A stretch of DNA of 7,568 nucleotides from NCBI GenBank assembly GCA_944384285.1, contig CALWSX010000178.1, positions 1 to 7,568 on the forward strand, written 5' to 3'. The DNA comes from an uncultured Lachnospiraceae bacterium (lineage in GTDB: Bacteria; Bacillota; Clostridia; Lachnospirales; Anaerotignaceae). A program made the translations under genes and the position numbers. Positions 1 through 6,168 of the stretch are shown in pieces (the stretch's first letter is position 1; each line of letters begins with the position of its first letter). The notes below the pieces were generated by a model. The model made no database searches, was not told the DNA's origin, and saw only the letters and a program-made list of their open reading frames with translations.

Positions 1-1
1 A

Positions 2-463
2 ATATTTTGCCATGAATTAAAAGAAATTTACAAAAATACTGAGCCTATAAATGATGAATGGACTGAGTTTATAAATAATGAAAATCTTGATTTTTATGAA
101 TTGCTTAATTTAAAAGAAGATTTTAAAATATCTAATGAAAAAAGATTTTATGAATATGAACATTTTGCAGTTTATACAATTTTCAGATATTTTATGAAAT
201 CATTATGGAGTGGAAACTTAGTATCTGTTATAAAATTTTTAGTAGTTAACCTTATTTTTATTTATATATTGGATATAAGATTTTGGAAATTATATAATGA
301 AAAATTTGCTTTAATTGATAGAATAAATACGGTAAAATTTTGGTCGAAACAAATAGAATATTGTCAAGAAAACTTAGACATTATATTCATGGAATGTTAT
401 AAAAATCCATTTTTAAACAGTGGATATTTAGTTGAATTTTTAAAAAATGCAAACCTTTTTTAA
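2..463 (+). CDS. Flagellin lysine-N-methylase-like protein (FliB family), C-terminal part, 5' truncated
   Basis: The frame is open from base 2 to the TAA at 461-463, giving 153 visible residues, so this is the tail of a gene that begins outside the window. A TTG at 101 could be read as a start, but the reading frame continues upstream with similar composition and no convincing ribosome site precedes it. FliB proteins methylate flagellin lysines in some flagellated bacteria and carry an N-terminal cysteine cluster, which would lie off the window. The resemblance rests on the C-terminal pattern: YEHFAVYTIFRYFMKSLW, then a hydrophobic stretch (VIKFLVVNLIFIYIL), then a helix ending IEYCQENLDIIF. 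This matches my memory of the family's arrangement 'EHF..Y.iyRYF.ka...gd..skvkf...' followed by 'eieHseeNl'. No flagellar gene is visible nearby. It could instead be a diverged relative with another substrate; the assignment is from memory only. Confidence 0.62.
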   Translation: MFCHELKEIYKNTEPINDEWTEFINNENLDFYELLNLKEDFKISNEKRFYEYEHFAVYTIFRYFMKSLWSGNLVSVIKFLVVNLIFIYILDIRFWKLYNEKFALIDRINTVKFWSKQIEYCQENLDIIFMECYKNPFLNSGYLVEFLKNANLF

Positions 464-507
464 TTTTAAATAATTTTTACAAATTCTTAATTTTTATTAC
501 TTTTTTC

Positions 508-546
508 TTTACATCTATTGCTTAAATCAATTTAATAAGGTATCAT
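508..546 (+). promoter_or_regulatory. Candidate promoter(s) for pssA-psd
   Basis: Two overlapping vegetative-type candidates lie in the 154-base gap before pssA. One is TTTACA (508-513), 17 bases, TTTAAT (531-536). The other is TTGCTT (518-523), 17 bases, TATCAT (541-546). Either would give a leader of about 65-75 bases. AT-rich DNA yields such matches by chance, so the choice between them is a guess. No clear terminator for the upstream gene was seen in this gap. Confidence 0.35.
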
Positions 547-617
547 ATTAATAAGTTTTATCTTTATAGTAGACGTAATTTTAAAATTTAAATCCTTATG
601 ACTGATAGGAGAAAAAG

Positions 618-1232
618 ATGCTGTTAGGATATTATAATTATACAGTTGTTTTAACATATTTAAGTCTTATAATTTCTGTTTATGGGAGTTTTCTTGCGTT
701 TAACGGAGATATAAGGAAGTCTGTAATTTGTCTTATGCTTTCAGGGCTATGTGACAGTTTTGATGGAAAAGTTGCAAGAACAAGACAAAGAACTGAAGAT
801 GAAAAAAGATTTGGTATACAGATAGACTCTTTATGTGACCTTATTTGTTTTGGAATGCTTCCCGCTATAATTTGTTATCAAATGAGCTTAGACGTACAAT
901 TTTATTTGATAATAGCTATGCTTTATGTTCTTAATGCGCTTATACGTCTTGCGTATTTTAATGTTATGGAAGAAAAAAGGCAAAGAGAAACAACAGAAGG
1001 CAGAAAAACATATAATGGACTTCCTGTAACTTCTATATCTATTTTTCTTCCTTTAGTGTATATTTTTAATGGTGACACACAGACAATAGCTTATACAATT
1101 TTATTATTTATTGTTGCGCTTTGTTTTGTACTTCCTTTAAAAATTCCAAAACCACGAGGAAAGAGTATGGCTGTTTTAACTGTATTTGGACTTTGTGAAT
1201 TGTTTATAATTATAATGGGTGTAGGTGTTTAA
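618..1232 (+). CDS. pssA: CDP-diacylglycerol--serine O-phosphatidyltransferase (phosphatidylserine synthase)
   Basis: This integral membrane enzyme transfers a phosphatidyl group from CDP-diacylglycerol to L-serine, making phosphatidylserine. The 204-residue protein carries the CDP-alcohol phosphatidyltransferase signature: D46, D49-G50, A53-R54, G66, D70 and D74, the acidic residues being the expected metal ligands and catalytic base. The gap between AR and G is 11 residues rather than the 8 usual in the family pattern, and is filled by a charged Arg/Glu/Asp/Lys segment. Hydrophobic segments near residues 8-30, 78-115, 140-175 and 185-202 fit a multi-pass membrane protein. The start is an ATG with AGGAG at 607-611, six bases upstream. 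The phosphatidylserine decarboxylase gene follows with no gap, which makes serine by far the likeliest acceptor alcohol and rules against PgsA. Confidence in the family is very high and in the serine substrate high. Confidence 0.93.
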   Translation: MLLGYYNYTVVLTYLSLIISVYGSFLAFNGDIRKSVICLMLSGLCDSFDGKVARTRQRTEDEKRFGIQIDSLCDLICFGMLPAIICYQMSLDVQFYLIIAMLYVLNALIRLAYFNVMEEKRQRETTEGRKTYNGLPVTSISIFLPLVYIFNGDTQTIAYTILLFIVALCFVLPLKIPKPRGKSMAVLTVFGLCELFIIIMGVGV

Positions 1233-2093
1233 ATGCATAGTCACAGTAGTAAGCATGATTTTGTATCCAAAGATAAAAAATCTATGGTATTTTTTTATGA
1301 GACATATATCGGAAGAATTATTTTAAAGATACTTGTAAGACCTTTTTTTACTAATCTTTCTGAGCATGTCTTAAATTCCAAATTTTCATGTTTAATGATA
1401 GATTCTTTTGTAAGAAAAAATCACATAGATATGTCGCAGTTTGAGTGTCGTAAATTTACATCATTTAATGATTTTTTCACAAGAAGAATAAAAGATGGAA
1501 TGAGAAAAATTGATTTAAAAGAGGAAAGTGCGATAAGTCCTTCAGATGCCAAACTTTCCGCATATAAAATTGATAAAAACAGTTGTTTTTATATAAAAAA
1601 TTCATGGTATTCTCTTTCAGATTTACTTAAAAGTAATACACTTGCGGAAAAATACATAGGAGGAGATCTCCTTGTATATAGGCTTGAAGCAACTGACTAC
1701 CATAGATATTGTTATATAGATAATGGATATCAAAAAAGAAATTATTATATAAAAGGGGAATTTCATAGTGTTCAGCCTATAGCCCTTAGAAATTATCCTG
1801 TTTTTAAACATAACAGCCGTTCTTTTACAATTCTTCATACTGAAAATTTCGGTGATGTTATTCAAATGGAAGTTGGGGCTTTGTTTGTAGGCAAAATTAA
1901 TAATTTTTATGAAAAAGCAAGTTTTAAAAAGGGAACTGAAAAAGGTATGTTTGAATTTGGAGGTTCTACTATTATTGTAATTTACCCAAAAGATAGAGTT
2001 ACTGTTTTTGACAGGATATTTAAAAATACTGAAAAAGGCATAGAAACAGTTGTAAAAATGGGTGAATGTATAGGTGTAAAAAAATATAGATAA
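1233..2093 (+). CDS. psd: Phosphatidylserine decarboxylase proenzyme
   Basis: The enzyme decarboxylates phosphatidylserine to phosphatidylethanolamine at the membrane, using a pyruvoyl group formed by self-cleavage of the proenzyme. The 286 residues include FTSFNDFFTRR near 76-86, SPSDAKL with D105, TDYHR with H157, the segment HSVQPIALRNYP, ENFGDVIQMEVGA, and the cleavage motif FGGST with S245. Cleavage before S245 would leave a small C-terminal subunit of about 42 residues. The motif after DYHR reads Y-C-Y, so C160 stands where the family normally has a second His that is part of the Asp-His-Ser self-cleavage triad. The Gly after the Asp of SPxDG is Ala here. The ATG directly follows the pssA stop codon, with only a weak GGGTGTAGG-like site upstream, which suggests translational coupling. 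A later in-frame ATG at 1284 would begin MVFFYETYIGR and is a less favoured alternative start. Confidence 0.92.
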   Translation: MHSHSSKHDFVSKDKKSMVFFYETYIGRIILKILVRPFFTNLSEHVLNSKFSCLMIDSFVRKNHIDMSQFECRKFTSFNDFFTRRIKDGMRKIDLKEESAISPSDAKLSAYKIDKNSCFYIKNSWYSLSDLLKSNTLAEKYIGGDLLVYRLEATDYHRYCYIDNGYQKRNYYIKGEFHSVQPIALRNYPVFKHNSRSFTILHTENFGDVIQMEVGALFVGKINNFYEKASFKKGTEKGMFEFGGSTIIVIYPKDRVTVFDRIFKNTEKGIETVVKMGECIGVKKYR

Positions 2094-2100
2094 TAAAATT

Positions 2101-2125
2101 AAGCCGTCTTTATAGACGGCTTTTT
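2101..2125. terminator. Intrinsic terminator between convergent psd and flavodoxin genes
   Basis: A perfect 8-bp stem AAGCCGTC / GACGGCTT (2101-2108 and 2115-2122) encloses the loop TTTATA, and T residues continue to 2125. It lies seven bases after the psd stop. On the minus strand the same hairpin is followed by a T-rich but interrupted tract, and it lies 19 bases past the flavodoxin stop, so it probably serves both genes. It is the only GC-rich hairpin in the window. Confidence 0.88.
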
Positions 2126-2143
2126 CTATTATATGATAAAAAT

Positions 2144-2620
2144 TTAGTCTAAAGAAGATATAAAATATTTAACAGCTTCACTTAAATCACTTTTTGAGTT
2201 TGGTTTAATAAAAGTTATTTCTCCAATAATTTTAGCTCCTTTAAGCTTTTTTTTGAAATTATCGAATGTTTTTCCGTTACTTCCACCGCAGCATGATATT
2301 AGAACAATTTCTTTTCCTTTGAAATCGCAAATATTTAAAACAGTATTAAAAAGCGGAACAAATGAAGATGCCCATACAGGTGTTGCAAGAAAAATTCTGT
2401 CATATACTGAAATATCAATATTATTCTTTATTTTAGGTTTATTCCCAAAGAAATTTTGAAATATACCTTTTGTAAATGCACTTATTTTTGAATATGGTTT
2501 TTGAGGTTTTAACTCTATTATATCTATAGAAATAAGTTTGGATATTTCAGAAACAACCTTTTTTACAGAGCCAGTTAAAGAATAGTAAATTATAACTTGT
2601 TTTTTATTTGTTTCGCTCAT
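2144..2620 (-). CDS. Flavodoxin family protein
   Basis: This is a 158-residue single-domain protein with a flavodoxin-like fold, expected to bind FMN and act in electron transfer or as a small quinone/flavin reductase in the cytoplasm. Visible features are the N-terminal beta strand and phosphate-binding loop IIYYSLTGSVKKV (S14, T16, G17, S18), a loop with W83 in ATPVWASSFVPLFNTVL (80-95) where an aromatic residue usually stacks on the flavin, and a strand ending in SCCGGSNG (109-116) in the second flavin-contacting loop. Length is typical of short-chain flavodoxins. The ATG is preceded by a strong GGAGGAG (2626-2632, minus strand) five bases away. It is transcribed alone, convergent with psd and divergent from the helicase. 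The redox partner cannot be told from context. The adjacent cysteines C110 and C111 are unusual but there is no further sign of a metal site. Confidence 0.85.
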   Translation of the reverse strand: MSETNKKQVIIYYSLTGSVKKVVSEISKLISIDIIELKPQKPYSKISAFTKGIFQNFFGNKPKIKNNIDISVYDRIFLATPVWASSFVPLFNTVLNICDFKGKEIVLISCCGGSNGKTFDNFKKKLKGAKIIGEITFIKPNSKSDLSEAVKYFISSLD

Positions 2621-2648
2621 AAAATCTCCTCCATTATAATAGGCTTGT

Positions 2649-2677
2649 TTGACTAAAAAAAGATAATTTGATAAAAT
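2649..2677 (+). promoter_or_regulatory. Candidate sigma-A promoter for the helicase gene
   Basis: TTGACT (2649-2654) is followed after exactly 17 bases by TAAAAT (2672-2677), a good vegetative promoter match, predicting transcription from about 2684 and a leader of about 70 bases. It is the best-scoring promoter I could find in the window by eye. Confidence 0.5.
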
Positions 2678-2680
2678 TTT

Positions 2681-2708
2681 ATAATACTAGTTATATATAT
2701 TTTACCAA
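2681..2708 (-). promoter_or_regulatory. Candidate promoter for the flavodoxin gene
   Basis: On the minus strand TTGGTA (2703-2708) is followed after 16 bases by TATTAT (2681-2686), predicting a start near 2674 and a leader of about 50 bases. A better -10 hexamer, TATAAT at 2633-2638, was set aside because it abuts the Shine-Dalgarno site, so a transcript from it would lose that site. This call is weak. Confidence 0.28.
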
Positions 2709-2755
2709 ATAAATGTAATTTTATAAAGCAATTTAAAGTTTTTGGAGTTTTGTAT

Positions 2756-4615
2756 ATGGAAAAATTTTTAAACCCGGCACAAGCAGAAGCTGTAAGTCAT
2801 TTTGAGGGGCCTATGGCTGTAATTGCAGGTCCTGGAAGCGGAAAAACAACTGTAGTTATAAACAGAGTTAAATACCTTATTGAAGAAAAGAAAATAATGC
2901 CAAATAAAATACTTGTAATAACATTTACAAAAGCTGCGGCAGTAGAAATGGAAACAAGGTTTAAAACGGAAAATGAAGATAATTTAGAATCAAAACTTGT
3001 TTCTTTTGGTACTTTTCATTCTTTGTTTTTTCGTATTATAAGAAAGGTTTATAATTACTCAACAGATAATGTTTTAGGGGAAGATGAGAAAAGAACAGCT
3101 CTTGCAAAAATAATAAATGAGCTTGAAATTGAAATTAATGATATAGATGAATATATTGAAAATTTTATAAGTGATTTGTCTATAATGAAAAATGGACTTA
3201 TATCTATTAAAGATTATAAAACGGAGTATGTAGAAAAGTCTGATTTTAAAGAAATATATAAAAAATTTGAAAGATATAAAGAAATACACAACAAAATTGA
3301 CTTTGATGATATGCTCACAAAATGTTATGAGATTCTGACAGAAAACGAAAACGAGCTTAATTATTGGAGAAACAGATATAAATTTATATTGGTAGATGAA
3401 TTTCAGGATATTAATTTTGCCCAATACGAATGTCTAAAACTGATTGCAACTCCATTAAATAATTTGTTTGTTGTGGGTGATGATGACCAAAGCATATATA
3501 AATTTAGAGGGGCGAAGCCTGAGTTCCTTCTTGAATTTCATAAAGATTTTAAAGATACAAAAAAAGTATTTTTAAATACTAATTATCGTTCAACTAATAA
3601 TATTATAAAGCTTGCAAATAAGCTTGTTAATAATAATAAAATAAGAATAAAAAAAGATATAGAAGGCGTAGGAAAAGACGGAAAACTAACCTCTTTTTTC
3701 TCAGTTGAAACTCCTTTAAGTGAAGCAAAAAAAATTGCTGAAATAATTAAAGTAAACCATGAAAAGGGTGTATCCTTTGATAAGTTTGCTGTTCTTTGCA
3801 GAGAAAATACCCAATCTATAGTTTTTGCTCACGTTTTTTCAAATATGGGAATATATTTTAATCTTAAAGAAAATGTTTTTAATATATTTAACCATTGGAT
3901 AGTAAGGGACATTATGTCATATATTAATATTGCTTTAAATATCAATATAGATGAAAATTTTATGCGTATAGCTAATAAACCTAAAAGATATTTGAGTAAG
4001 GATTTTTTAAATGATGTTCATGATACTTGTGGAAGTATAGTAAATAATATTTTAAATTATGAGGATTTAAAAGACTGGCAGATACAATATTTGAAAGAAT
4101 TTTATATGCATATAGCTATGATCAAAAAAAGAAAACCGTATGAAGCAGTAAAATATATAAGGAATATTGTATCCTATGATGAATATCTTGAGGAATACTC
4201 AAAATTTAAAAAAGGAAACTTAATAGGTTTTAAAGAAATAGCTAATGAATTTATGGAGTATGCAAAGGGTTGTGAAACTTTGGAAGAATTCCCTGATTTT
4301 GTAGATAATTTAAGAATTGAAATAGAAAAGACAAAAAAGAAATCTCAAAATTTTGAAGATGCTGTTACAATATCAACTTTACATAGTGCAAAAGGACTTG
4401 AATTTGATACAGTTTTTATACCAGGAATTATAGAAGGTGTTATCCCTCATCAAAAGAGTTTTGGAGATGAGGAACTCGAGGAAGAAAGAAGACTTTTGTA
4501 TGTTGGTATAACAAGAGCAAAAAGAAATTTGTTTTTATCTGAATATAAAAAACGATATGATAAAGAAACGGTAAGGTCAAGGTTTTTGGTAGAAATGGGT
4601 CTTAAAAAAAGGTAA
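2756..4615 (+). CDS. UvrD/PcrA-like superfamily 1 ATP-dependent DNA helicase, compact form
   Basis: This is a predicted 3'-5' DNA translocase of the UvrD/Rep/PcrA group, acting in repair, replication-fork or recombination processing. All SF1A motifs are visible in the 619 residues: Q motif with Q9, Walker A GPGSGKT (25-31), motif Ia ITFTKAA (55-61), TFH (86-88), the conserved FDDML, Walker B DEFQD (214-218), motif III GDDDQSIYKFRG (from 241), NYRST with arginine finger R278, motif V TLHSAKGLEFD (H543, K546), and motif VI YVGITRAKR with R587. The protein ends about 30 residues after motif VI, whereas PcrA and UvrD continue for roughly 100 more; the flexible tail that contacts RNA polymerase and other partners is therefore absent. 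The start is set at ATG 2756, eight bases after GGAG (2744-2747). An upstream in-frame TTG at 2750 sits too close to that site. It is monocistronic or nearly so. Orthology to pcrA itself is doubtful because of the length, so no symbol is given. Confidence 0.92.
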   Translation: MEKFLNPAQAEAVSHFEGPMAVIAGPGSGKTTVVINRVKYLIEEKKIMPNKILVITFTKAAAVEMETRFKTENEDNLESKLVSFGTFHSLFFRIIRKVYNYSTDNVLGEDEKRTALAKIINELEIEINDIDEYIENFISDLSIMKNGLISIKDYKTEYVEKSDFKEIYKKFERYKEIHNKIDFDDMLTKCYEILTENENELNYWRNRYKFILVDEFQDINFAQYECLKLIATPLNNLFVVGDDDQSIYKFRGAKPEFLLEFHKDFKDTKKVFLNTNYRSTNNIIKLANKLVNNNKIRIKKDIEGVGKDGKLTSFFSVETPLSEAKKIAEIIKVNHEKGVSFDKFAVLCRENTQSIVFAHVFSNMGIYFNLKENVFNIFNHWIVRDIMSYINIALNINIDENFMRIANKPKRYLSKDFLNDVHDTCGSIVNNILNYEDLKDWQIQYLKEFYMHIAMIKKRKPYEAVKYIRNIVSYDEYLEEYSKFKKGNLIGFKEIANEFMEYAKGCETLEEFPDFVDNLRIEIEKTKKKSQNFEDAVTISTLHSAKGLEFDTVFIPGIIEGVIPHQKSFGDEELEEERRLLYVGITRAKRNLFLSEYKKRYDKETVRSRFLVEMGLKKR

Positions 4616-4640
4616 TTTTGGGATAAAAATACTGTAATTT

Positions 4641-4673
4641 AAGATAAAAAAAAGATATTTTTTGTATTATCTT
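4641..4673. other. A/T-rich imperfect inverted repeat downstream of the helicase gene
   Basis: AAGATAA (4641-4647) pairs with TTATCTT (4667-4673). Inside it AAAAAA (4648-4653) pairs with TTTTTT (4658-4663) around a GATA loop, leaving a three-base bulge. It lies 25 bases past the helicase stop and could act as a weak terminator, but the stem is nearly all A-T and no clean T-run follows. It could equally be background structure or an operator upstream of the deacetylase gene. The rest of the gap (4616-4751) holds several loose promoter-like matches, for example TTGTAT (4662-4667) with TGATAT (4685-4690) at 17 bases, none convincing. I could not find a good SigG-type promoter. Confidence 0.3.
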
Positions 4674-4751
4674 AATATATTTTATGATATACTTATGTTA
4701 TAAAAAATTTAAATTTTATAATAAAAATACAAATGATAAGGAGTGATTATT

Positions 4752-5717
4752 ATGGCTTCATTAAAATTAGTAGCGTTATCTTTATCTTTTTTATTTGGTT
4801 TAACATCATGTAATACCCCTGTAGAAAATAAACCTATAACAGAACAGACAACTGTTACAGAAACAGAAGAAACAGAAAATACAGATGAAACTCTTGAAAC
4901 AACAGAAACAGAAAGTGTTAATGAAGAAGTTTTACAAGAAGAAACAAAACCGGAAGAAACTGTACCTGTAAATCCTCAGCCTGAAGAAGAAACAAGACGT
5001 CCAAAAGAGCCTACAGAGACATCATCATTGGTAGGCGAAAATGACAGAAAGTCATGGTGGTTTAAAAGAGGAAACAATCACATACCTCCTGAAGCACAGC
5101 AGGATATAAACATAAATCAATATGATGCACATTATCTTGGAGATACATCAGAAAAAGTTATCTATCTTACATTTGATGAAGGATATGAAAACGGATATAC
5201 AGAAAAAATACTTGATATATTAAAAGAAAAAGACGTTAAAGCAGCATTTTTTGTAACAAAACCATATATCGAAAGTGAACCGGAACTTGTAAAAAGAATG
5301 GTTAATGAAGGTCATATAGTTGGGAACCATTCTGTAACTCATCCAGATTTAACAACTCTTTCAGCAGAACAGATAGCTTATGAAATAAATGATTGTGCTG
5401 CTTACTTTAAAGAGGTTACAGGAACCGATATGCCAACATATTTTAGACCACCACAAGGAGTTTACAGTGTAAGAACTCTTGCGGAAACTCAGAAAAACGG
5501 ATATAAAACTATCTTTTGGAGCTATGCGTATAAAGATTGGGACGTAAACGACCAGCCTGGAAAACAGGGTGCTTATGATATGATGAAAAATAACTATCAT
5601 AACGGAGCAATAGTGCTTCTTCATGCTGTAAGCCAGTCTAATACAGAGGCTTTACCTGATATAATAGATATGCTTAGAAATGAAGGCTACAGATTTGCGC
5701 CTTTATCAGAGCTTTAA
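4752..5717 (+). CDS. PdaA-like polysaccharide deacetylase (delta-lactam-type de-N-acetylase), predicted lipoprotein
   Basis: This is a carbohydrate esterase family 4 (NodB-domain) enzyme. The closest known type is PdaA, which removes acetyl groups from muramic acid in spore peptidoglycan so that the cortex delta-lactam can form. The 321-residue protein starts with a short signal peptide and a lipobox LTSC (C20), so it is probably lipid-anchored outside the membrane. Residues 21 to about 98 are a Thr/Glu/Pro-rich linker without predicted structure. The catalytic domain follows: SWWFKR (from 101; PdaA has SWGF), YLTFDEGYENGYT (D142, E143), metal-binding GNHSVTH (H193, H197), RPPQG (R232), KDWD, and LLHA (H291). 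The 'GYENGYT' continuation is characteristic of PdaA rather than general chitin deacetylases. The ATG at 4752 has AAGGAG at 4738-4743; an upstream in-frame GTG at 4743 overlaps that site and was rejected. tsaE begins 14 bases after the stop. A vegetative wall role cannot be excluded. Confidence 0.87.
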   Translation: MASLKLVALSLSFLFGLTSCNTPVENKPITEQTTVTETEETENTDETLETTETESVNEEVLQEETKPEETVPVNPQPEEETRRPKEPTETSSLVGENDRKSWWFKRGNNHIPPEAQQDININQYDAHYLGDTSEKVIYLTFDEGYENGYTEKILDILKEKDVKAAFFVTKPYIESEPELVKRMVNEGHIVGNHSVTHPDLTTLSAEQIAYEINDCAAYFKEVTGTDMPTYFRPPQGVYSVRTLAETQKNGYKTIFWSYAYKDWDVNDQPGKQGAYDMMKNNYHNGAIVLLHAVSQSNTEALPDIIDMLRNEGYRFAPLSEL

Positions 5718-5731
5718 GAAAGGAAAAATAC

Positions 5732-6166
5732 ATGACTGAAATATTTGAAACTTCTTCAGTTTCAGAAACTATAAAACTTGGAGAAGAATTTGCAAAAAAT
5801 GCGAAAGAAGGGGACATTTATTGTCTTTCTGGTGACATAGGTGCGGGCAAAACTCATTTTACAAAAGGTTTTGCAAAGGGTCTTTCTATTGATGAAGAAA
5901 TAACAAGTCCTACTTTTACAATAGTAAATGAATATGATGGAAGATTAAAACTTTACCATTTTGACGTTTACAGAATTGAAGAAATATATGAAATGGACGA
6001 CACAGGCTATGAGGATATGTTCTTTTCTAATGGAGTTTGTCTTATAGAGTGGGCAGAAATAATAGAAGAAATCATACCTGATACTGCTGTTTGGATATAT
6101 TTTGAAAGAGACTTTAATAAAGGCGATAACTACAGAAAAATTACAGTAAAAAGAAACAGAGGATAA
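5732..6166 (+). CDS. tsaE: tRNA threonylcarbamoyladenosine biosynthesis ATPase TsaE
   Basis: TsaE is the P-loop ATPase that works with TsaB and TsaD to transfer threonylcarbamoyl onto A37 of tRNAs reading ANN codons, in the cytoplasm. The 144-residue protein has Walker A GDIGAGKTHF (34-43, with K40 and T41), the family's SPTFTIVNEY segment (59-68, the switch-like Thr region), YHFDVYR (75-81, with the conserved Asp78) and the C-terminal LIEWAE (104-109, W107). Length matches the usual 140-160. The start ATG has AAAGGA (5719-5724) seven bases upstream, overlapping nothing else. The previous gene ends 14 bases before, and tsaB begins two bases after the stop, so transcription and probably translation are coupled. 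Confidence 0.97.
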   Translation: MTEIFETSSVSETIKLGEEFAKNAKEGDIYCLSGDIGAGKTHFTKGFAKGLSIDEEITSPTFTIVNEYDGRLKLYHFDVYRIEEIYEMDDTGYEDMFFSNGVCLIEWAEIIEEIIPDTAVWIYFERDFNKGDNYRKITVKRNRG

Positions 6167-6168
6167 TT

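Noticed and set aside
437..462. Possible A-run/T-run hairpin at the end of the FliB-like gene as terminator
   Set aside because: It is made only of A and T runs inside the coding end with no stable stem.
1623..1865. Open frame of about 80 codons on the minus strand inside psd
   Set aside because: It lies wholly within the well-supported psd gene, has no ribosome site, and its product is low-complexity Ile/Phe/Tyr-rich, as expected from antisense of AT-rich coding DNA.
2253..2459. Open frame of 68 codons on the plus strand opposite the flavodoxin gene
   Set aside because: It is a shadow of the flavodoxin coding strand with no family resemblance and no translation signal.
2633..2638. Perfect TATAAT on the minus strand upstream of the flavodoxin gene
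   Set aside because: It directly abuts the Shine-Dalgarno site, so a transcript from it would begin within or after that site; the -35 region is only a T-run.
2750..2755. TTG start for the helicase two codons upstream of the chosen ATG
   Set aside because: Only two bases separate it from the GGAG site; ATG 2756 has proper spacing and is the stronger codon.
3074..3424. Open frame of 116 codons on the minus strand inside the helicase gene
   Set aside because: The Phe/Ile/Tyr-rich product looks membrane-like only because it is antisense to Lys/Glu/Asn-rich helicase coding sequence.
4743..4751. GTG start for the deacetylase three codons upstream
   Set aside because: The GTG overlaps the last base of the AAGGAG ribosome site, so initiation there is implausible.
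4855..4925. Repetitive ACAGAA-type units, considered as a tandem repeat or CRISPR-like array
   Set aside because: The units are in frame and encode the Thr/Glu-rich stalk of the deacetylase; there are no regular spacers.
5361..5624. Open frame of 87 codons antisense to the deacetylase gene
   Set aside because: It covers conserved NodB motifs on the other strand and lacks its own start signals.
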